Source of the DNA: Streptomyces sp. CNQ085 | GTDB taxonomy: Bacteria > Actinomycetota > Actinomycetes > Streptomycetales > Streptomycetaceae | Assembly: GCF_022614595.1 (NCBI RefSeq) | Contig: NZ_JAJFAU010000001.1 | Coordinates: forward strand, 17,797 to 81,796 | Direction: 5' to 3' | Length of the DNA stretch: 64,000 bases | In this document: positions 47,509-56,190 of the stretch, piece after piece | Numbering within the stretch: position 1 is the first letter of the stretch | How the letters are laid out: every line of letters begins with the position of its first letter | Program-made: the position numbers and the translations under genes | Notes under the pieces: model-generated | Database searches by the model: none | Told to the model about the DNA's origin: nothing | What the model saw: only the letters and a program-made list of their open reading frames with translations

Positions 47509-48216
47509 ATGCTTGTCGCCGCCGCCGTATGCCCCTGCCCGCCATTGCTGGTGCCCGAGGTGGCGGGAGGCGCCGCGCACGAGATGGACGAGGCACGAGC
47601 TGCCTGCCACGACGCGATCGCCGTCCTGGCCGCCGCGCGTCCTGACCGGCTCGTCGTCGTCGGAACCGCGGACCCCGCGGGCCGCGGCAGATATCCGCAG
47701 GGTGCCACCGGCTCTCTCCGTCCCTTCGGGGTCGATCTGGAGGTCCGGCTGGGCGAGGGCCCGCCCGCCGGGCATCCGCTGCCGCCGTCCCTGACCGTGG
47801 GCGCCTGGCTGCTGCGGCACACGGACTGGAGTGCGGCGCCCGCGGAGGGGCTCGGCGTGAGGGAGCCGCTGCCGAGGGAGCGCTGCGCGAGGACCGGGCG
47901 GGAGCTGGCCGCCTCGGCGGAGCGCCTCGCGCTGCTGGTGATGGGGGACGGCAGCGCCTGCCGGACGATCAAGGCCCCCGGCTACTTCGACGAGCGTGCA
48001 CCCGCCTTCGACACGGACGCGGCCCGCGCCCTGGGAGCCGCCGATCCCGCAGGGCTGCTGGCCCTCGACGAGGAACTGGCCTACGAGCTGAGGGCGTCCG
48101 GCCGGGCCTGCTGGCAGGTGCTGGCCGGCGCGGCCGAGGACGCGGGGCTCGGGGGACGGCTGCTGTACGACCAGGCGCCCTACGGCGTCGGCTACCTGGT
48201 GGCGAGCTGGTCGTAG
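47509..48216 (+). CDS. Class III extradiol dioxygenase subunit B-like protein
   Basis: A 235-residue protein of the LigB-like fold conserved between miaB and miaA in Streptomyces. It begins MLVAAAVCPCPPLLVPEVAGG; family members bind Fe at a His near residue 12 and a later His, but here the early position reads CPCPPLL with no His, so ring-cleaving activity is doubtful. Later parts are DRLVVVGTADPAG, LVMGDGSACRTIKAPGYFDERAPAFD and LYDQAPYGVGYLVASW. The role is unknown; the genomic place suggests a link to cell or tRNA maintenance, not degradation of aromatics. Confidence 0.8.
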   Translation: MLVAAAVCPCPPLLVPEVAGGAAHEMDEARAACHDAIAVLAAARPDRLVVVGTADPAGRGRYPQGATGSLRPFGVDLEVRLGEGPPAGHPLPPSLTVGAWLLRHTDWSAAPAEGLGVREPLPRERCARTGRELAASAERLALLVMGDGSACRTIKAPGYFDERAPAFDTDAARALGAADPAGLLALDEELAYELRASGRACWQVLAGAAEDAGLGGRLLYDQAPYGVGYLVASWS

Positions 48217-48321
48217 ACCGCCGCGCTCCCGGCCCACCCCGTCACGGTATGGCGCCGGACCGGCGCGGGGCGCCGCGCGACCCGCTCGGAGTCCTCCCGG
48301 TGTGTTTGCGAGACTTGGGCC

Positions 48322-49260
48322 GTGAGCAGTTCGCCCCCCACCCCCCGCGTCATCGCCGTGGTCGGACCCACCGCGGCCGGAAAGTCCGACCTGGGCGTCG
48401 CCCTCGCGCGACATCTCGGCGGCGAGGTGATCAACGCCGACTCCATGCAGCTCTACCGGGACATGGACATCGGCACCGCCAAGCTGACGTGCGAGGAGCG
48501 CCAGGGCGTTGCGCACCGCCTCCTGGACGTCTGGGACGTCACGGTCACCGCCAGCGTCGCCGAGTACCAGCGCCTGGCCCGTGCCGAGATCGACCGCCTG
48601 CTCGCACAGGGGCGCACCCCTGTGCTCGTGGGGGGATCCGGGCTGTACGTGCGCGGCGCCGTCGACGCCCTGGAGTTCCCCGGCACCGACCCGGCCGTGC
48701 GGGCCCGGCTGGAGGAGGAGCTGACCGAGTCCGGCCCCGGGGCGCTCCACGCCCGGCTCGCCGCCGTCGACCCCGAGGCGGCCCGCGCGATCCTGCCCGG
48801 CAACGGCCGCCGGATCGTCCGCGCCCTGGAGGTCGTCGAGATCACCGGTCGTCCCTTCACCGCCAACCTCCCCGGTCCCGACTCCGTCTACGACACCCTC
48901 CAGATCGGAGTCGACGTCGGACGCCCGGAACTCGACGAGCGGATCGCCCGGCGGGTCGACAGGATGTGGGAGGCGGGGCTGGTCGAGGAGGTGCGCGAGC
49001 TGGAGCGTGCCGGGCTGCGCGAGGGCCGCACGGCCTCGCGCGCCCTGGGCTACCAGCAGATTCTGACCGCCCTGGCCGGCGAGTGCACCGAGGACGAGGC
49101 GCGCGCCGAGACCGTACGCGCCACCAAGCGCTTCGCGCGCCGCCAGGACTCCTGGTTCCGCCGCGACCCGCGTGTCCACTGGCTCAGCGGTGCGGCGGAC
49201 GACCGCGGCGAACTCCCCGGGCGGGCCCTGGCCCTCCTCGAACGGGCGGTCACAGCCTGA
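48322..49260 (+). CDS. miaA: tRNA dimethylallyltransferase MiaA
   Basis: A 312-residue enzyme that puts a dimethylallyl group on A37 of tRNAs, the substrate for MiaB. P-loop VVGPTAAGKS is at 13-22; INADSMQLYRDMDIGTAK is the substrate-binding segment, HRLLDVWDV and VLVGGSGLYVRGAVDAL follow, with TASRALGYQQ and TKRFARRQDSWFRRD near the end. GTG start at 48322 without strong ribosome site. In Streptomyces miaA matters for translation of the rare Leu UUA codon through tRNA modification. Confidence 0.97.
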   Translation: MSSSPPTPRVIAVVGPTAAGKSDLGVALARHLGGEVINADSMQLYRDMDIGTAKLTCEERQGVAHRLLDVWDVTVTASVAEYQRLARAEIDRLLAQGRTPVLVGGSGLYVRGAVDALEFPGTDPAVRARLEEELTESGPGALHARLAAVDPEAARAILPGNGRRIVRALEVVEITGRPFTANLPGPDSVYDTLQIGVDVGRPELDERIARRVDRMWEAGLVEEVRELERAGLREGRTASRALGYQQILTALAGECTEDEARAETVRATKRFARRQDSWFRRDPRVHWLSGAADDRGELPGRALALLERAVTA

Positions 49261-49385
49261 TCACGTGATGGCATCGGGACGTCCAGCGGGCGCTGGACGG
49301 CCGCCCTGGCGTGCCATTATCGAGCATCGGCGAGCATCGACCGCCGATCGAGCCGCAGAGCCGGGAGTTGGGAGGGCACGTGGCG

Positions 49386-49877
49386 ATGGAGGCCGGCCCT
49401 CGTAGCAGCGACGAACCGGCCGTCGAGCAGCTCCGCGCCGACGGCGCGGCCGGCGACGGCCCGCAGGACCTGGACGGTGTGGACTCTCTGGAGGACGGCG
49501 ACGGCCTCGGGGCGCTGGAGGAAGCGGCACCCGAGGAGGACGAGTCCTACGGTGAACTCCGCCCGCCCCGGAAGCTGCGGCTGTGGCAGCTCGCCCCCAT
49601 CGTGGGCCTGGGAGCGGCCGGCTCGCTGATGTTCGCCTTCCCGCTCGCCTTCGGGCTCGGCGAGGGCGGTGCGGTGGTCGCCATGCTCGGGCTCCTCCTC
49701 AGCTGCTGTGCCGCCGGCTGGGGCATGATGGCCGCCCGCCGTGTCGGCCTCACCTGGCCGGGCCTGCCGGCGCGAGGCTCCGGCGAGCGTCCCGACTGGC
49801 GTCTGATCGTGCTGTACGCGCTGATCGCCGGCGCTCTCGTGACGCTGGCCGTTTGGCGCGTCGCCCGGCTCCGCTAG
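49386..49877 (+). CDS. Small membrane protein next to dapF
   Basis: A 163-residue protein with an acidic soluble N-terminal part of about 65 residues and about three membrane helices (VGLGAAGSLMFAFPLAFGLG, VVAMLGLLLSCCAAGWGMMA, LIVLYALIAGALVTLAVW). Not assigned to a family; conserved in position between miaA and dapF as I recall. ATG 49386 lies nine bases after GGAGGG; GTG 49380 is closer to it and also possible. Function unknown. Confidence 0.7.
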   Translation: MEAGPRSSDEPAVEQLRADGAAGDGPQDLDGVDSLEDGDGLGALEEAAPEEDESYGELRPPRKLRLWQLAPIVGLGAAGSLMFAFPLAFGLGEGGAVVAMLGLLLSCCAAGWGMMAARRVGLTWPGLPARGSGERPDWRLIVLYALIAGALVTLAVWRVARLR

Positions 49878-49928
49878 ACACCGCCCCGGTCCTCCCGCCG
49901 GCCTGCCCGGCGGCCGGGGCCGGCCCCG

Positions 49929-49934
49929 TACGAT
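49929..49934 (+). promoter_or_regulatory. -10 element for leaderless dapF
   Basis: TACGAT ends seven bases before GTG 49942. The sequence between has no ribosome site. This supports GTG 49942, not ATG 49933, as the real dapF start. Confidence 0.45.
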
Positions 49935-49941
49935 GGGCACC

Positions 49942-50835
49942 GTGAACAGCGCAGCAGGGACCGCAGGCACGTCCGTGCCGTTCCTCAAGGGGCACGGCAC
50001 CGAGAACGACTTCGTGATCATCCCCGACCCGGACGGGGTGCGGGACCTGTCCACTGCGGCCGTGGCCCGACTGTGCGACCGGCGGGCCGGGATCGGTGGG
50101 GACGGCCTGCTGCGGGCGGTGCGCTCCGCGGCCCACCCCGAGGCACGCTCGATGGCCGGCGAGGCCGAGTGGTTCATGGACTACCGCAACTCCGACGGCA
50201 GTGTCGCGGAGATGTGCGGCAACGGCGTACGGGTCTTCGCGCGCTACCTCCGGCGCGCCGGACTGGCCGGTACCGGCGACCTCGCCGTCGCCACCCGGGC
50301 CGGTGTGCGCCGGGTGCGCCTGACCGAGGACGGTGGCGTCACCGTCCACATGGGCGCGGCCAAGCTGCCCGGCGGTACGGAGACGGACGTCACAGTGACG
50401 GCGGGTGAGCACAGTTGGCCCGCGCTCCACGTCGACATGGGCAACCCGCACGCCGTCGCCTTCGTCGACGACCTCGCCCACGCCGGCGACCTGTACACCG
50501 CTCCGGCCGTGGCGCCGGCCGCGGCCTACCCCGAAGGAGTCAACGTCGAGTTCGCCGTCGGCCGGGGGCCGCGCCATGTGGCCCTGCGGGTGCACGAGCG
50601 AGGCTCCGGCGAGACCCGCTCCTGCGGTACGGGCGCCTGCGCGGTCATGGTCGCCGCCGCCCGCCGGGACGGCGCGGACCCGGCCGCGGACGGCACTCCG
50701 GTCACCTACACCGTCGACGTCCCCGGCGGGCGGCTGGTGATCACTGAACATCCGGACGGCGGTGTCGAGATGACCGGACCCGCCGTGATCGTGGCCGAGG
50801 GTACGATCGAGCCGTTCCTGCTCGCCGTTTCCTGA
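49942..50835 (+). CDS. dapF: Diaminopimelate epimerase DapF
   Basis: A 297-residue enzyme turning LL- into meso-diaminopimelate, for lysine. Two catalytic Cys residues are in EMCGNGVRVFARYL and SCGTGACAVMVAAARR. GHGTENDFVI near the start and NPHAVAFVDDL in the middle are standard. Streptomyces peptidoglycan uses LL-DAP, so the enzyme mainly serves lysine synthesis. GTG 49942 is chosen from the leaderless promoter and family alignment; ATG 49933 would add three residues. Confidence 0.96.
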   Translation: MNSAAGTAGTSVPFLKGHGTENDFVIIPDPDGVRDLSTAAVARLCDRRAGIGGDGLLRAVRSAAHPEARSMAGEAEWFMDYRNSDGSVAEMCGNGVRVFARYLRRAGLAGTGDLAVATRAGVRRVRLTEDGGVTVHMGAAKLPGGTETDVTVTAGEHSWPALHVDMGNPHAVAFVDDLAHAGDLYTAPAVAPAAAYPEGVNVEFAVGRGPRHVALRVHERGSGETRSCGTGACAVMVAAARRDGADPAADGTPVTYTVDVPGGRLVITEHPDGGVEMTGPAVIVAEGTIEPFLLAVS

Positions 50836-50940
50836 GGGCGACCGCTCGAACGGGTGATCCCGGCCACTGCGGACAGGAGGCGGCACGCGGGATGTGGCAG
50901 GCTCGGTAGGATCAAGCCCCCCGAGGCAGTGGGAGGTGCC

Positions 50941-53082
50941 ATGAGCGCAGTACGGAGCCTTCGCAAGCTCGGTCGTGCGGCCCTCCTGGGTCCGTCGTCC
51001 CGACACGCCCTCCCCGACGCCATCGAACACGTGGCCAAGGCGCACCGCGCCCACCACCCCGGCGCCGACCTCGACACCCTGCGCCGCGCCTACGTGCTGG
51101 CGGAGTCCTCGCACCGGGGGCAGACGCGCAAGAGCGGCGAGCCCTACATCACCCACCCGCTGGCCGTCACCCTGATCCTGGCCGAACTCGGCGCCGAGAC
51201 CACGACCCTGACGGCCTCCCTGCTCCACGACACCGTCGAGGACACCGATGTGACGCTGGAGCAGGTGCGGGCGGAGTTCGGCGAGGAGGTGGGTTACCTG
51301 GTCGACGGCGTCACCAAACTGGAGAAGGTGGACTACGGCGCCGCCGCCGAGCCGGAGACCTTCCGAAAGATGCTGGTGGCCACCGGCAGCGACGTGCGGG
51401 TGATGTCCATCAAGCTCGCCGACCGGCTGCACAACATGCGCACCCTGGGGGTGATGCGGCCCGAGAAGCAGGCGCGGATCGCCCGCGTCACCCGTGACGT
51501 GCTGATCCCGCTGGCCGAGCGGCTGGGCGTACAGGCGCTCAAGACCGAACTGGAGGACCTGGCCTTCGCCGTGCTCCACCCGGAGGAGTACGACCGCACC
51601 CGGGAGCTGATCCGCGAGCACAACGCCGGCGCCGACCCGCTCGCCGAGATCGCCGAATCGGTGCGTGCCGTACTGCGCGAGGCGGGCATCGCCGCGGAGG
51701 TCCTCATCCGGCCGCGGCACTTCCTCTCCGTCCACCGGGCCCGCGCCAAACGCGGCGAGCTGGGGCCCTGCGACTTCGGGCGGCTGCTGATCCTGGTCGC
51801 CGAGAACGCGGACTGCTACGCCGTCCTGGGAGAGCTGCACACCTGCTTCACGCCGATGATGTCGGAGTTCAAGGACTTCATCGCCGTACCCAAGTTCAAC
51901 CTGTACCAGTCGCTGCACACCGCCGTCGCCGACACCGGGGGGCGGATGGCCGAGGTCCTGGTCCGCACCCGCCGGATGCACCGTGTCGCCGAGGCCGGGG
52001 TGATCGCCCTCGGTGACCCGCACGGGGCCCCCGGCCACTCCTCCGACCCCCACGACGAGGCGGCCGCCGCGGACGACGGCCGCGCCGACCCCACCCGGCC
52101 CGGCTGGCTGGAGAGGCTGCTGGAGTGGCAGAGCCACGCACCCGATCCGGACACTTTCTGGGCCGAGCTGCGAGACGATCTCGCCCAGGACCGCGAGATC
52201 ACCGTCTTCTGCACCGACCCGGGTGGCCCCGGCCGGACAGCGGCCCTCCACCTGCCTGCGGGCGCCACCTGCGTGGACGCCGCCTACGCCCGCTACGGCG
52301 CGGCCGGGCACGCCCTGGTCGGCGCCCGGGTGGACGGACGGCTCGCGGCGCTGGGCACCGTACTGAGCGACGGGGACTCGCTGCAGCTGCTGATGGCTTC
52401 CGAGGGCACCTCCGGCCCCTCCCCGCAGTGGCTCGAACACGCCCGCACCCCCACCGCGCGGATCGCCATCCGCACCTGGCTCGACGCCTGCGCGCAGGGG
52501 GGCGAGCGAGCGGAGGACGCGGACGGGGACACCCGGCCGGGCCCTCCGGCCGGAGCCCGGGCGACCACGCACGCCCCCGCGGCCCCTGCCTCCGCGCCCG
52601 GCGCCCCCGGACGGGCCGCGCGGCCCCGCGAGAGGCCCGCGGCGGTGGCCGGGCTGCCCGGCGCCCCCGTGCGGCTGGCCCGCTGCTGCACACCGGTGCC
52701 GCCCGACGCCGTGGTCGGCTTCGCGGTACGCGGCGGTGCGGTGACCGCCCACCGGGAGGGCTGCCCCACCGTGGCCCGGATGACCGCGGCCGGCCGCGGG
52801 ACCGTGGCCGTGCGGTGGCAGGACTCCGGCGCGGGTTGCCGGGTGACGCTGTACGCCGAGTCACTGAGCCGCCCGCACCTCCTGGCCGACCTGACCGAGG
52901 CCATCGCGGCGGAAGGGGTCGCCGTGGTCTCCGCCGAGGTCGAGCCGCCCAGGGAGCACCGGGTGCGGCACACCTACACCCTGCGCCTGGAGGACGCCGG
53001 TGAGCTGCCCAGGCTGATGCGGGCCATGCGGGAGGTGCCCGGCGTCTACGACGTCGTCCGGGCCACCCGGACCCAGCCCTGA
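50941..53082 (+). CDS. RelA/SpoT-homologue (Rsh) protein with diverged synthetase region
   Basis: A 713-residue long Rsh. The HD hydrolase domain is intact (YVLAESSHRGQTRKSGEPYI, HPLAVTLILAELGAE, LLHDTVEDTDVTLEQV, SIKLADRLHNMRTL). In the synthetase region the usual R-x-K-x-x-Y-S-I is RPRHFLSVHRAR and the following acidic strand is CDFGRLLILVAENADCYAVLG, with the conserved Arg after Asp lost; YQSLHTAV is kept and EVQIRT reads AEVLVRT. TGS and ACT domains follow, with an 80-residue Pro/Ala-rich insert before the C-terminal zinc-finger-like CCTPVPPD. So (p)ppGpp hydrolysis is likely, synthesis weak or lost. S. coelicolor has the orthologue named rshA next to its own relA elsewhere. TAGGAT at 50907 is a -10 candidate. 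Confidence 0.92.
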   Translation: MSAVRSLRKLGRAALLGPSSRHALPDAIEHVAKAHRAHHPGADLDTLRRAYVLAESSHRGQTRKSGEPYITHPLAVTLILAELGAETTTLTASLLHDTVEDTDVTLEQVRAEFGEEVGYLVDGVTKLEKVDYGAAAEPETFRKMLVATGSDVRVMSIKLADRLHNMRTLGVMRPEKQARIARVTRDVLIPLAERLGVQALKTELEDLAFAVLHPEEYDRTRELIREHNAGADPLAEIAESVRAVLREAGIAAEVLIRPRHFLSVHRARAKRGELGPCDFGRLLILVAENADCYAVLGELHTCFTPMMSEFKDFIAVPKFNLYQSLHTAVADTGGRMAEVLVRTRRMHRVAEAGVIALGDPHGAPGHSSDPHDEAAAADDGRADPTRPGWLERLLEWQSHAPDPDTFWAELRDDLAQDREITVFCTDPGGPGRTAALHLPAGATCVDAAYARYGAAGHALVGARVDGRLAALGTVLSDGDSLQLLMASEGTSGPSPQWLEHARTPTARIAIRTWLDACAQGGERAEDADGDTRPGPPAGARATTHAPAAPASAPGAPGRAARPRERPAAVAGLPGAPVRLARCCTPVPPDAVVGFAVRGGAVTAHREGCPTVARMTAAGRGTVAVRWQDSGAGCRVTLYAESLSRPHLLADLTEAIAAEGVAVVSAEVEPPREHRVRHTYTLRLEDAGELPRLMRAMREVPGVYDVVRATRTQP

Positions 53083-53297
53083 GGAACCCGCTCGGGGGAG
53101 CCCGGTCCGCCGGAAGGGCGGGCCGCCGCACAAACCGGGTGACGGCCGGGCCGCGCCGTGCCACCATCTTCATGTCCGGGGCGGGCTGCGGCCCGGATCC
53201 GCCTCCGGGCCCCTGCTCGCACTCGTGCCGACGGGAATGTTCCGGGCGCCGTACACGTTGACCCGGATACCTTCACTCCAACGACGTAAGGACTCAC

Positions 53298-54797
53298 TTG
53301 ACCTTCTCTTCCTCCCTCCCGCAGAACGGCCAGCGCCTCGCCGAGACGTACCGCCGAGCCGACGCCCTGATGGAGGAGGACGTCGCTTGGAGCCACGACA
53401 TCGACGGCGAGCGCGACGGTGACCAGTACGACCGCTCCGAGCGCGCCGCTCTCCGCCGTGTCGCGGGCCTGTCCACCGAACTCCAGGACGTCACGGAGGT
53501 CGAGTACCGGCAGCTGCGCCTGGAGCGCGTGGTGCTCGTGGGCGTGTGGACCTCCGGCACCGCGCAGGACGCCGATAACTCCCTCGCCGAGCTCGCGGCC
53601 CTGGCCGAGACCGCCGGCGCGCTCGTCCTCGACGGGGTGATCCAGCGCCGCGACAAGCCGGACCCGGCCACCTACATCGGCTCGGGCAAGGCGCAGGAGC
53701 TGCGCGACATCGTGGTCGAGACGGCGGCCGATACCGTCGTGTGCGACGGTGAGCTCAGCCCCGGCCAGCTCATCCACCTGGAGGACGTCGTCAAGGTCAA
53801 GGTGGTGGACCGCACCGCCCTGATCCTCGACATCTTCGCCCAGCACGCCAAGTCCCGCGAGGGCAAGGCCCAGGTGGCGCTGGCGCAGATGCAGTACATG
53901 CTGCCCAGGCTGCGCGGCTGGGGCCAGTCTCTGTCCCGGCAGATGGGCGGCGGCGGCTCCGGTTCCTCCGGCGGCGGCATGGCCACCCGTGGTCCCGGTG
54001 AGACCAAGATCGAGACGGACCGGCGGCGGATCCGCGAGAAGATGGCGAAGACGCGCCGGGAGATCGCGGAGATGAAGACCGGCCGCGACGTCAAGCGGCA
54101 GGAGCGGCGCCGCAACAAGGTACCGTCGATCGCCATCGCCGGATACACCAACGCGGGCAAGTCCTCGCTGCTCAACCGCCTCACGGGCGCGGGCGTGCTG
54201 GTGGAGAACGCGCTGTTCGCCACCCTTGATCCGACCGTACGCCGCGCCGAGACCCCCGGCGGGCGCGCGTACACCCTGGCCGACACCGTCGGCTTCGTGC
54301 GCCATCTGCCGCATCACCTCGTCGAGGCGTTCCGCTCCACGATGGAGGAGGTCGCCGACTCCGACCTGATCCTCCACGTGGTGGACGGCTCGCACCCGGC
54401 CCCCGAGGAGCAGCTCGCCGCCGTGCGCGAGGTGATCCGGGACGTCGGCGCGGTGGACGTGCCCGAGATCGTGGTGGTCAACAAGGCGGACGCCGCCGAT
54501 CCGCTGACCCTGGCGCGGCTGCTGCGCGCCGAGAAGCGCGCCCTCGCCGTCTCCGCCCGTACCGGGCAGGGTGTCGACGAGCTGCTGGAGCTGATCGACC
54601 GGGAGCTGCCGCGCCCGGCCGTGGAGCTGACGGTGCTGGTGCCCTACACCCGCGGCGACCTGGTCTCCCGGGCCCACGCCGAGGGGGAGATCATCTCGGA
54701 GGAACACACCGAGGGCGGCACGCTGCTCGCGACCCGTGTTCACGAGGAGCTGGCGGTCGAACTCAGGGCGTACGCCACCGCGGGCACGACGGCCTGA
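53298..54797 (+). CDS. hflX: GTPase HflX
   Basis: A 499-residue ribosome-associated GTPase that splits stalled or heat-damaged ribosomes. The N-terminal HflX domain has DPATYIGSGKAQEL and VCDGELSPGQL; a Gly/Ser-rich stretch GGGGSGSSGGGMATRGPGETKIETDRR precedes the GTPase. G1 GYTNAGKS is at 282-289, G3 DTVGF, G4 NKAD, and a C-terminal domain follows. It starts with TTG at 53298 behind AAGGA, an unusual start that keeps the normal N-terminus. A hairpin terminator follows. Confidence 0.96.
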   Translation: MTFSSSLPQNGQRLAETYRRADALMEEDVAWSHDIDGERDGDQYDRSERAALRRVAGLSTELQDVTEVEYRQLRLERVVLVGVWTSGTAQDADNSLAELAALAETAGALVLDGVIQRRDKPDPATYIGSGKAQELRDIVVETAADTVVCDGELSPGQLIHLEDVVKVKVVDRTALILDIFAQHAKSREGKAQVALAQMQYMLPRLRGWGQSLSRQMGGGGSGSSGGGMATRGPGETKIETDRRRIREKMAKTRREIAEMKTGRDVKRQERRRNKVPSIAIAGYTNAGKSSLLNRLTGAGVLVENALFATLDPTVRRAETPGGRAYTLADTVGFVRHLPHHLVEAFRSTMEEVADSDLILHVVDGSHPAPEEQLAAVREVIRDVGAVDVPEIVVVNKADAADPLTLARLLRAEKRALAVSARTGQGVDELLELIDRELPRPAVELTVLVPYTRGDLVSRAHAEGEIISEEHTEGGTLLATRVHEELAVELRAYATAGTTA

Positions 54798-54833
54798 CCC
54801 CGGCGCCGCACGCGCCTTCCGGCACCGCGCAAC

Positions 54834-54866
54834 CGGGCCCGCCCCCTTCTCCAGGGGGCGGGCCCG
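54834..54866 (+). terminator. hflX terminator
   Basis: A perfect 14-bp stem CGGGCCCGCCCCCT with its complement around a five-base loop TCTCC, 37 bases after the hflX stop. Confidence 0.8.
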
Positions 54867-54907
54867 AGGCTGTGCGGGGCCGGATGCCGTACGGGCATAC
54901 TGATCCC

Positions 54908-55129
54908 ACGATCAAAGTGCTGGTCGCCGAGGACATGCACGTGGTGCGGGCGGACCCGGCGGAGATCCCGGACGGACAACCGGGCATCGAGGTCGCGGGG
55001 CAGGCGGCCGACGGCCTGTCCGCGCTGGAGGCGGCCCTGCGGCACGGGCCCGACATCATGGTCCTCGACATCGATCTGCCCGGTCTGGACGGTATCTCGG
55101 TGGCCGCACGGCTGCGTGAGAGGCTTCCG
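54908..55129 (+). pseudogene. Decayed NarL-type response regulator (receiver fragment)
   Basis: The frame reads [20 protein letters not shown] then [36 protein letters not shown] and [12 protein letters not shown], a clear NarL/FixJ receiver with the Asp of [12 protein letters not shown]. The codon at the expected start is ACG (54908) where ATG would be normal, helix 1 has lost its usual Leu pattern, and after RERLP the rest of the receiver and the whole DNA-binding domain are replaced by sequence without sense. An in-frame ATG at 54887 exists but has no ribosome site. A lost two-component gene. Confidence 0.72.
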
Positions 55130-55358
55130 GTGGCGGTTTCGGCGGCCTGGTGCGCGCTGTCCCCGGTGGTGTGGCCGGTCAGGGGGCGTTATCCGCGGTG
55201 CTGGAGTCCGCGCCGCGGGCCACGGGAGACGGCGGCCGACCGACCGTGATCCGGGTCACGCTCCACCGGGTGGCCGGGGGCGCGGCCGTACGATGGGCGG
55301 GACGGCGCGCATCCTGCCCCGGGAGCGCGACCCTACCCACCTTCGAGGAGTCGGCACC

Positions 55359-55775
55359 GTGCTGCGCACCATGTTCAAGTCGAAGATCCACCGTGCCACG
55401 GTCACCGAGGCGGATCTCCACTACGTGGGGTCCGTCACGATTGACGCGGACCTGATGGAGGCCGCCGACCTGCTGCCCGGAGAGCTGGTCCACATCGTCG
55501 ACATCACCAACGGCGCCCGCCTGGAGACCTATGTCATCGAGGGGCGGCGCGGCTCCGGGGTGATCGGAATCAACGGCGCGGCCGCGCACCTGGTCCACCC
55601 CGGGGACCTGGTGATCCTCATCAGCTACGCGCAGATGGACGACGCCGAGGCCCGCTCCCACCGGCCCGCGGTGGTGCACGTCGACGCCGACAACCGCATC
55701 GTGGAGCTGGGCAGCGACCCCTCCGAGCCGGTGCCCGGCAGCGACATGGTGCGCAGCCCGATGGCCATGGTCTGA
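55359..55775 (+). CDS. panD: Aspartate 1-decarboxylase PanD
   Basis: A 138-residue pyruvoyl enzyme making beta-alanine for pantothenate and CoA. Self-cleavage is expected between Gly24 and Ser25 (YVGSVTID); Lys9 and Tyr22 are conserved, as are [13 protein letters not shown] and [30 protein letters not shown] 55359 has CGAGGAG eight bases upstream and a TACGAT -10 candidate lies near 55288. It sits directly upstream of the second siderophore synthetase locus but has its own terminator. Confidence 0.96.
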   Translation: MLRTMFKSKIHRATVTEADLHYVGSVTIDADLMEAADLLPGELVHIVDITNGARLETYVIEGRRGSGVIGINGAAAHLVHPGDLVILISYAQMDDAEARSHRPAVVHVDADNRIVELGSDPSEPVPGSDMVRSPMAMV

Positions 55776-55804
55776 CCACCGGGCGCCCGCACATCCGTGT
55801 GCAC

Positions 55805-55839
55805 GAGGCCCCGTCGCCCCCTCGGGGCGGCGGGGCCTC
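55805..55839 (+). terminator. panD terminator
   Basis: A 16-bp stem (GAGGCCCCGTCGCCCC with GGGGCGGCGGGGCCTC) with one G-T pair and a three-base loop, 30 bases after the panD stop. Confidence 0.82.
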
Positions 55840-56190
55840 GGTATGCCGCGTCTTCGTTCGGGGCCCGCCGGCGGACTTCCCGCTGACGCCCTCCAGGAGG
55901 CCCTCGGCCTCCATCCGCAGCACGGCGAAGTCCTGCGAGGCGGCCCGGACCGCCCGTCTCGGCACCGTTGGAGATCCAGTGCTCGGCCGTCTGCGGCCCA
56001 GGCCGCCCAGAACACGCCGTGCGGCGCGACCTCGCCCGGGAGGCTGCGATCTCGTCCCCGGCCGTGATCCGGCGGGGGCGCCGTCGTTGGTACGGGCGGA
56101 GGCATGGTGCCGCCTGCGCCGGCAGCGCCGTGCCACGGTAACCGGACGACCACGCACCGGTGCGGTGCCCTCACGCCCAGGGAGACTTCC
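55840..56190. other. Gap before the second NIS synthetase gene
   Basis: About 350 bases with no intact gene. Minus-strand frames hold short protein-like pieces (APHGVFWAAWAADG near 56020 and ASQDFAVLRMEAEGLLEGVS near 55900) in different frames, which may be remains of a small gene. I looked for an iron box in front of the synthetase and found none, unlike the two sites in the des locus. Confidence 0.35.

Noticed and set aside
44719-49179. A 1486-codon open frame on the minus strand across miaB and miaA
   Set aside because: Antisense shadow of well-identified plus-strand genes, without any recognisable domain; only its end overlaps the real TAXI gene in another frame.
55840-56190. Iron box before the second NIS synthetase
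   Set aside because: No stretch close to TTAGGTTAGCCTAACCTAA; the best candidate around CGGTAACCGG near 56137 does not fit.
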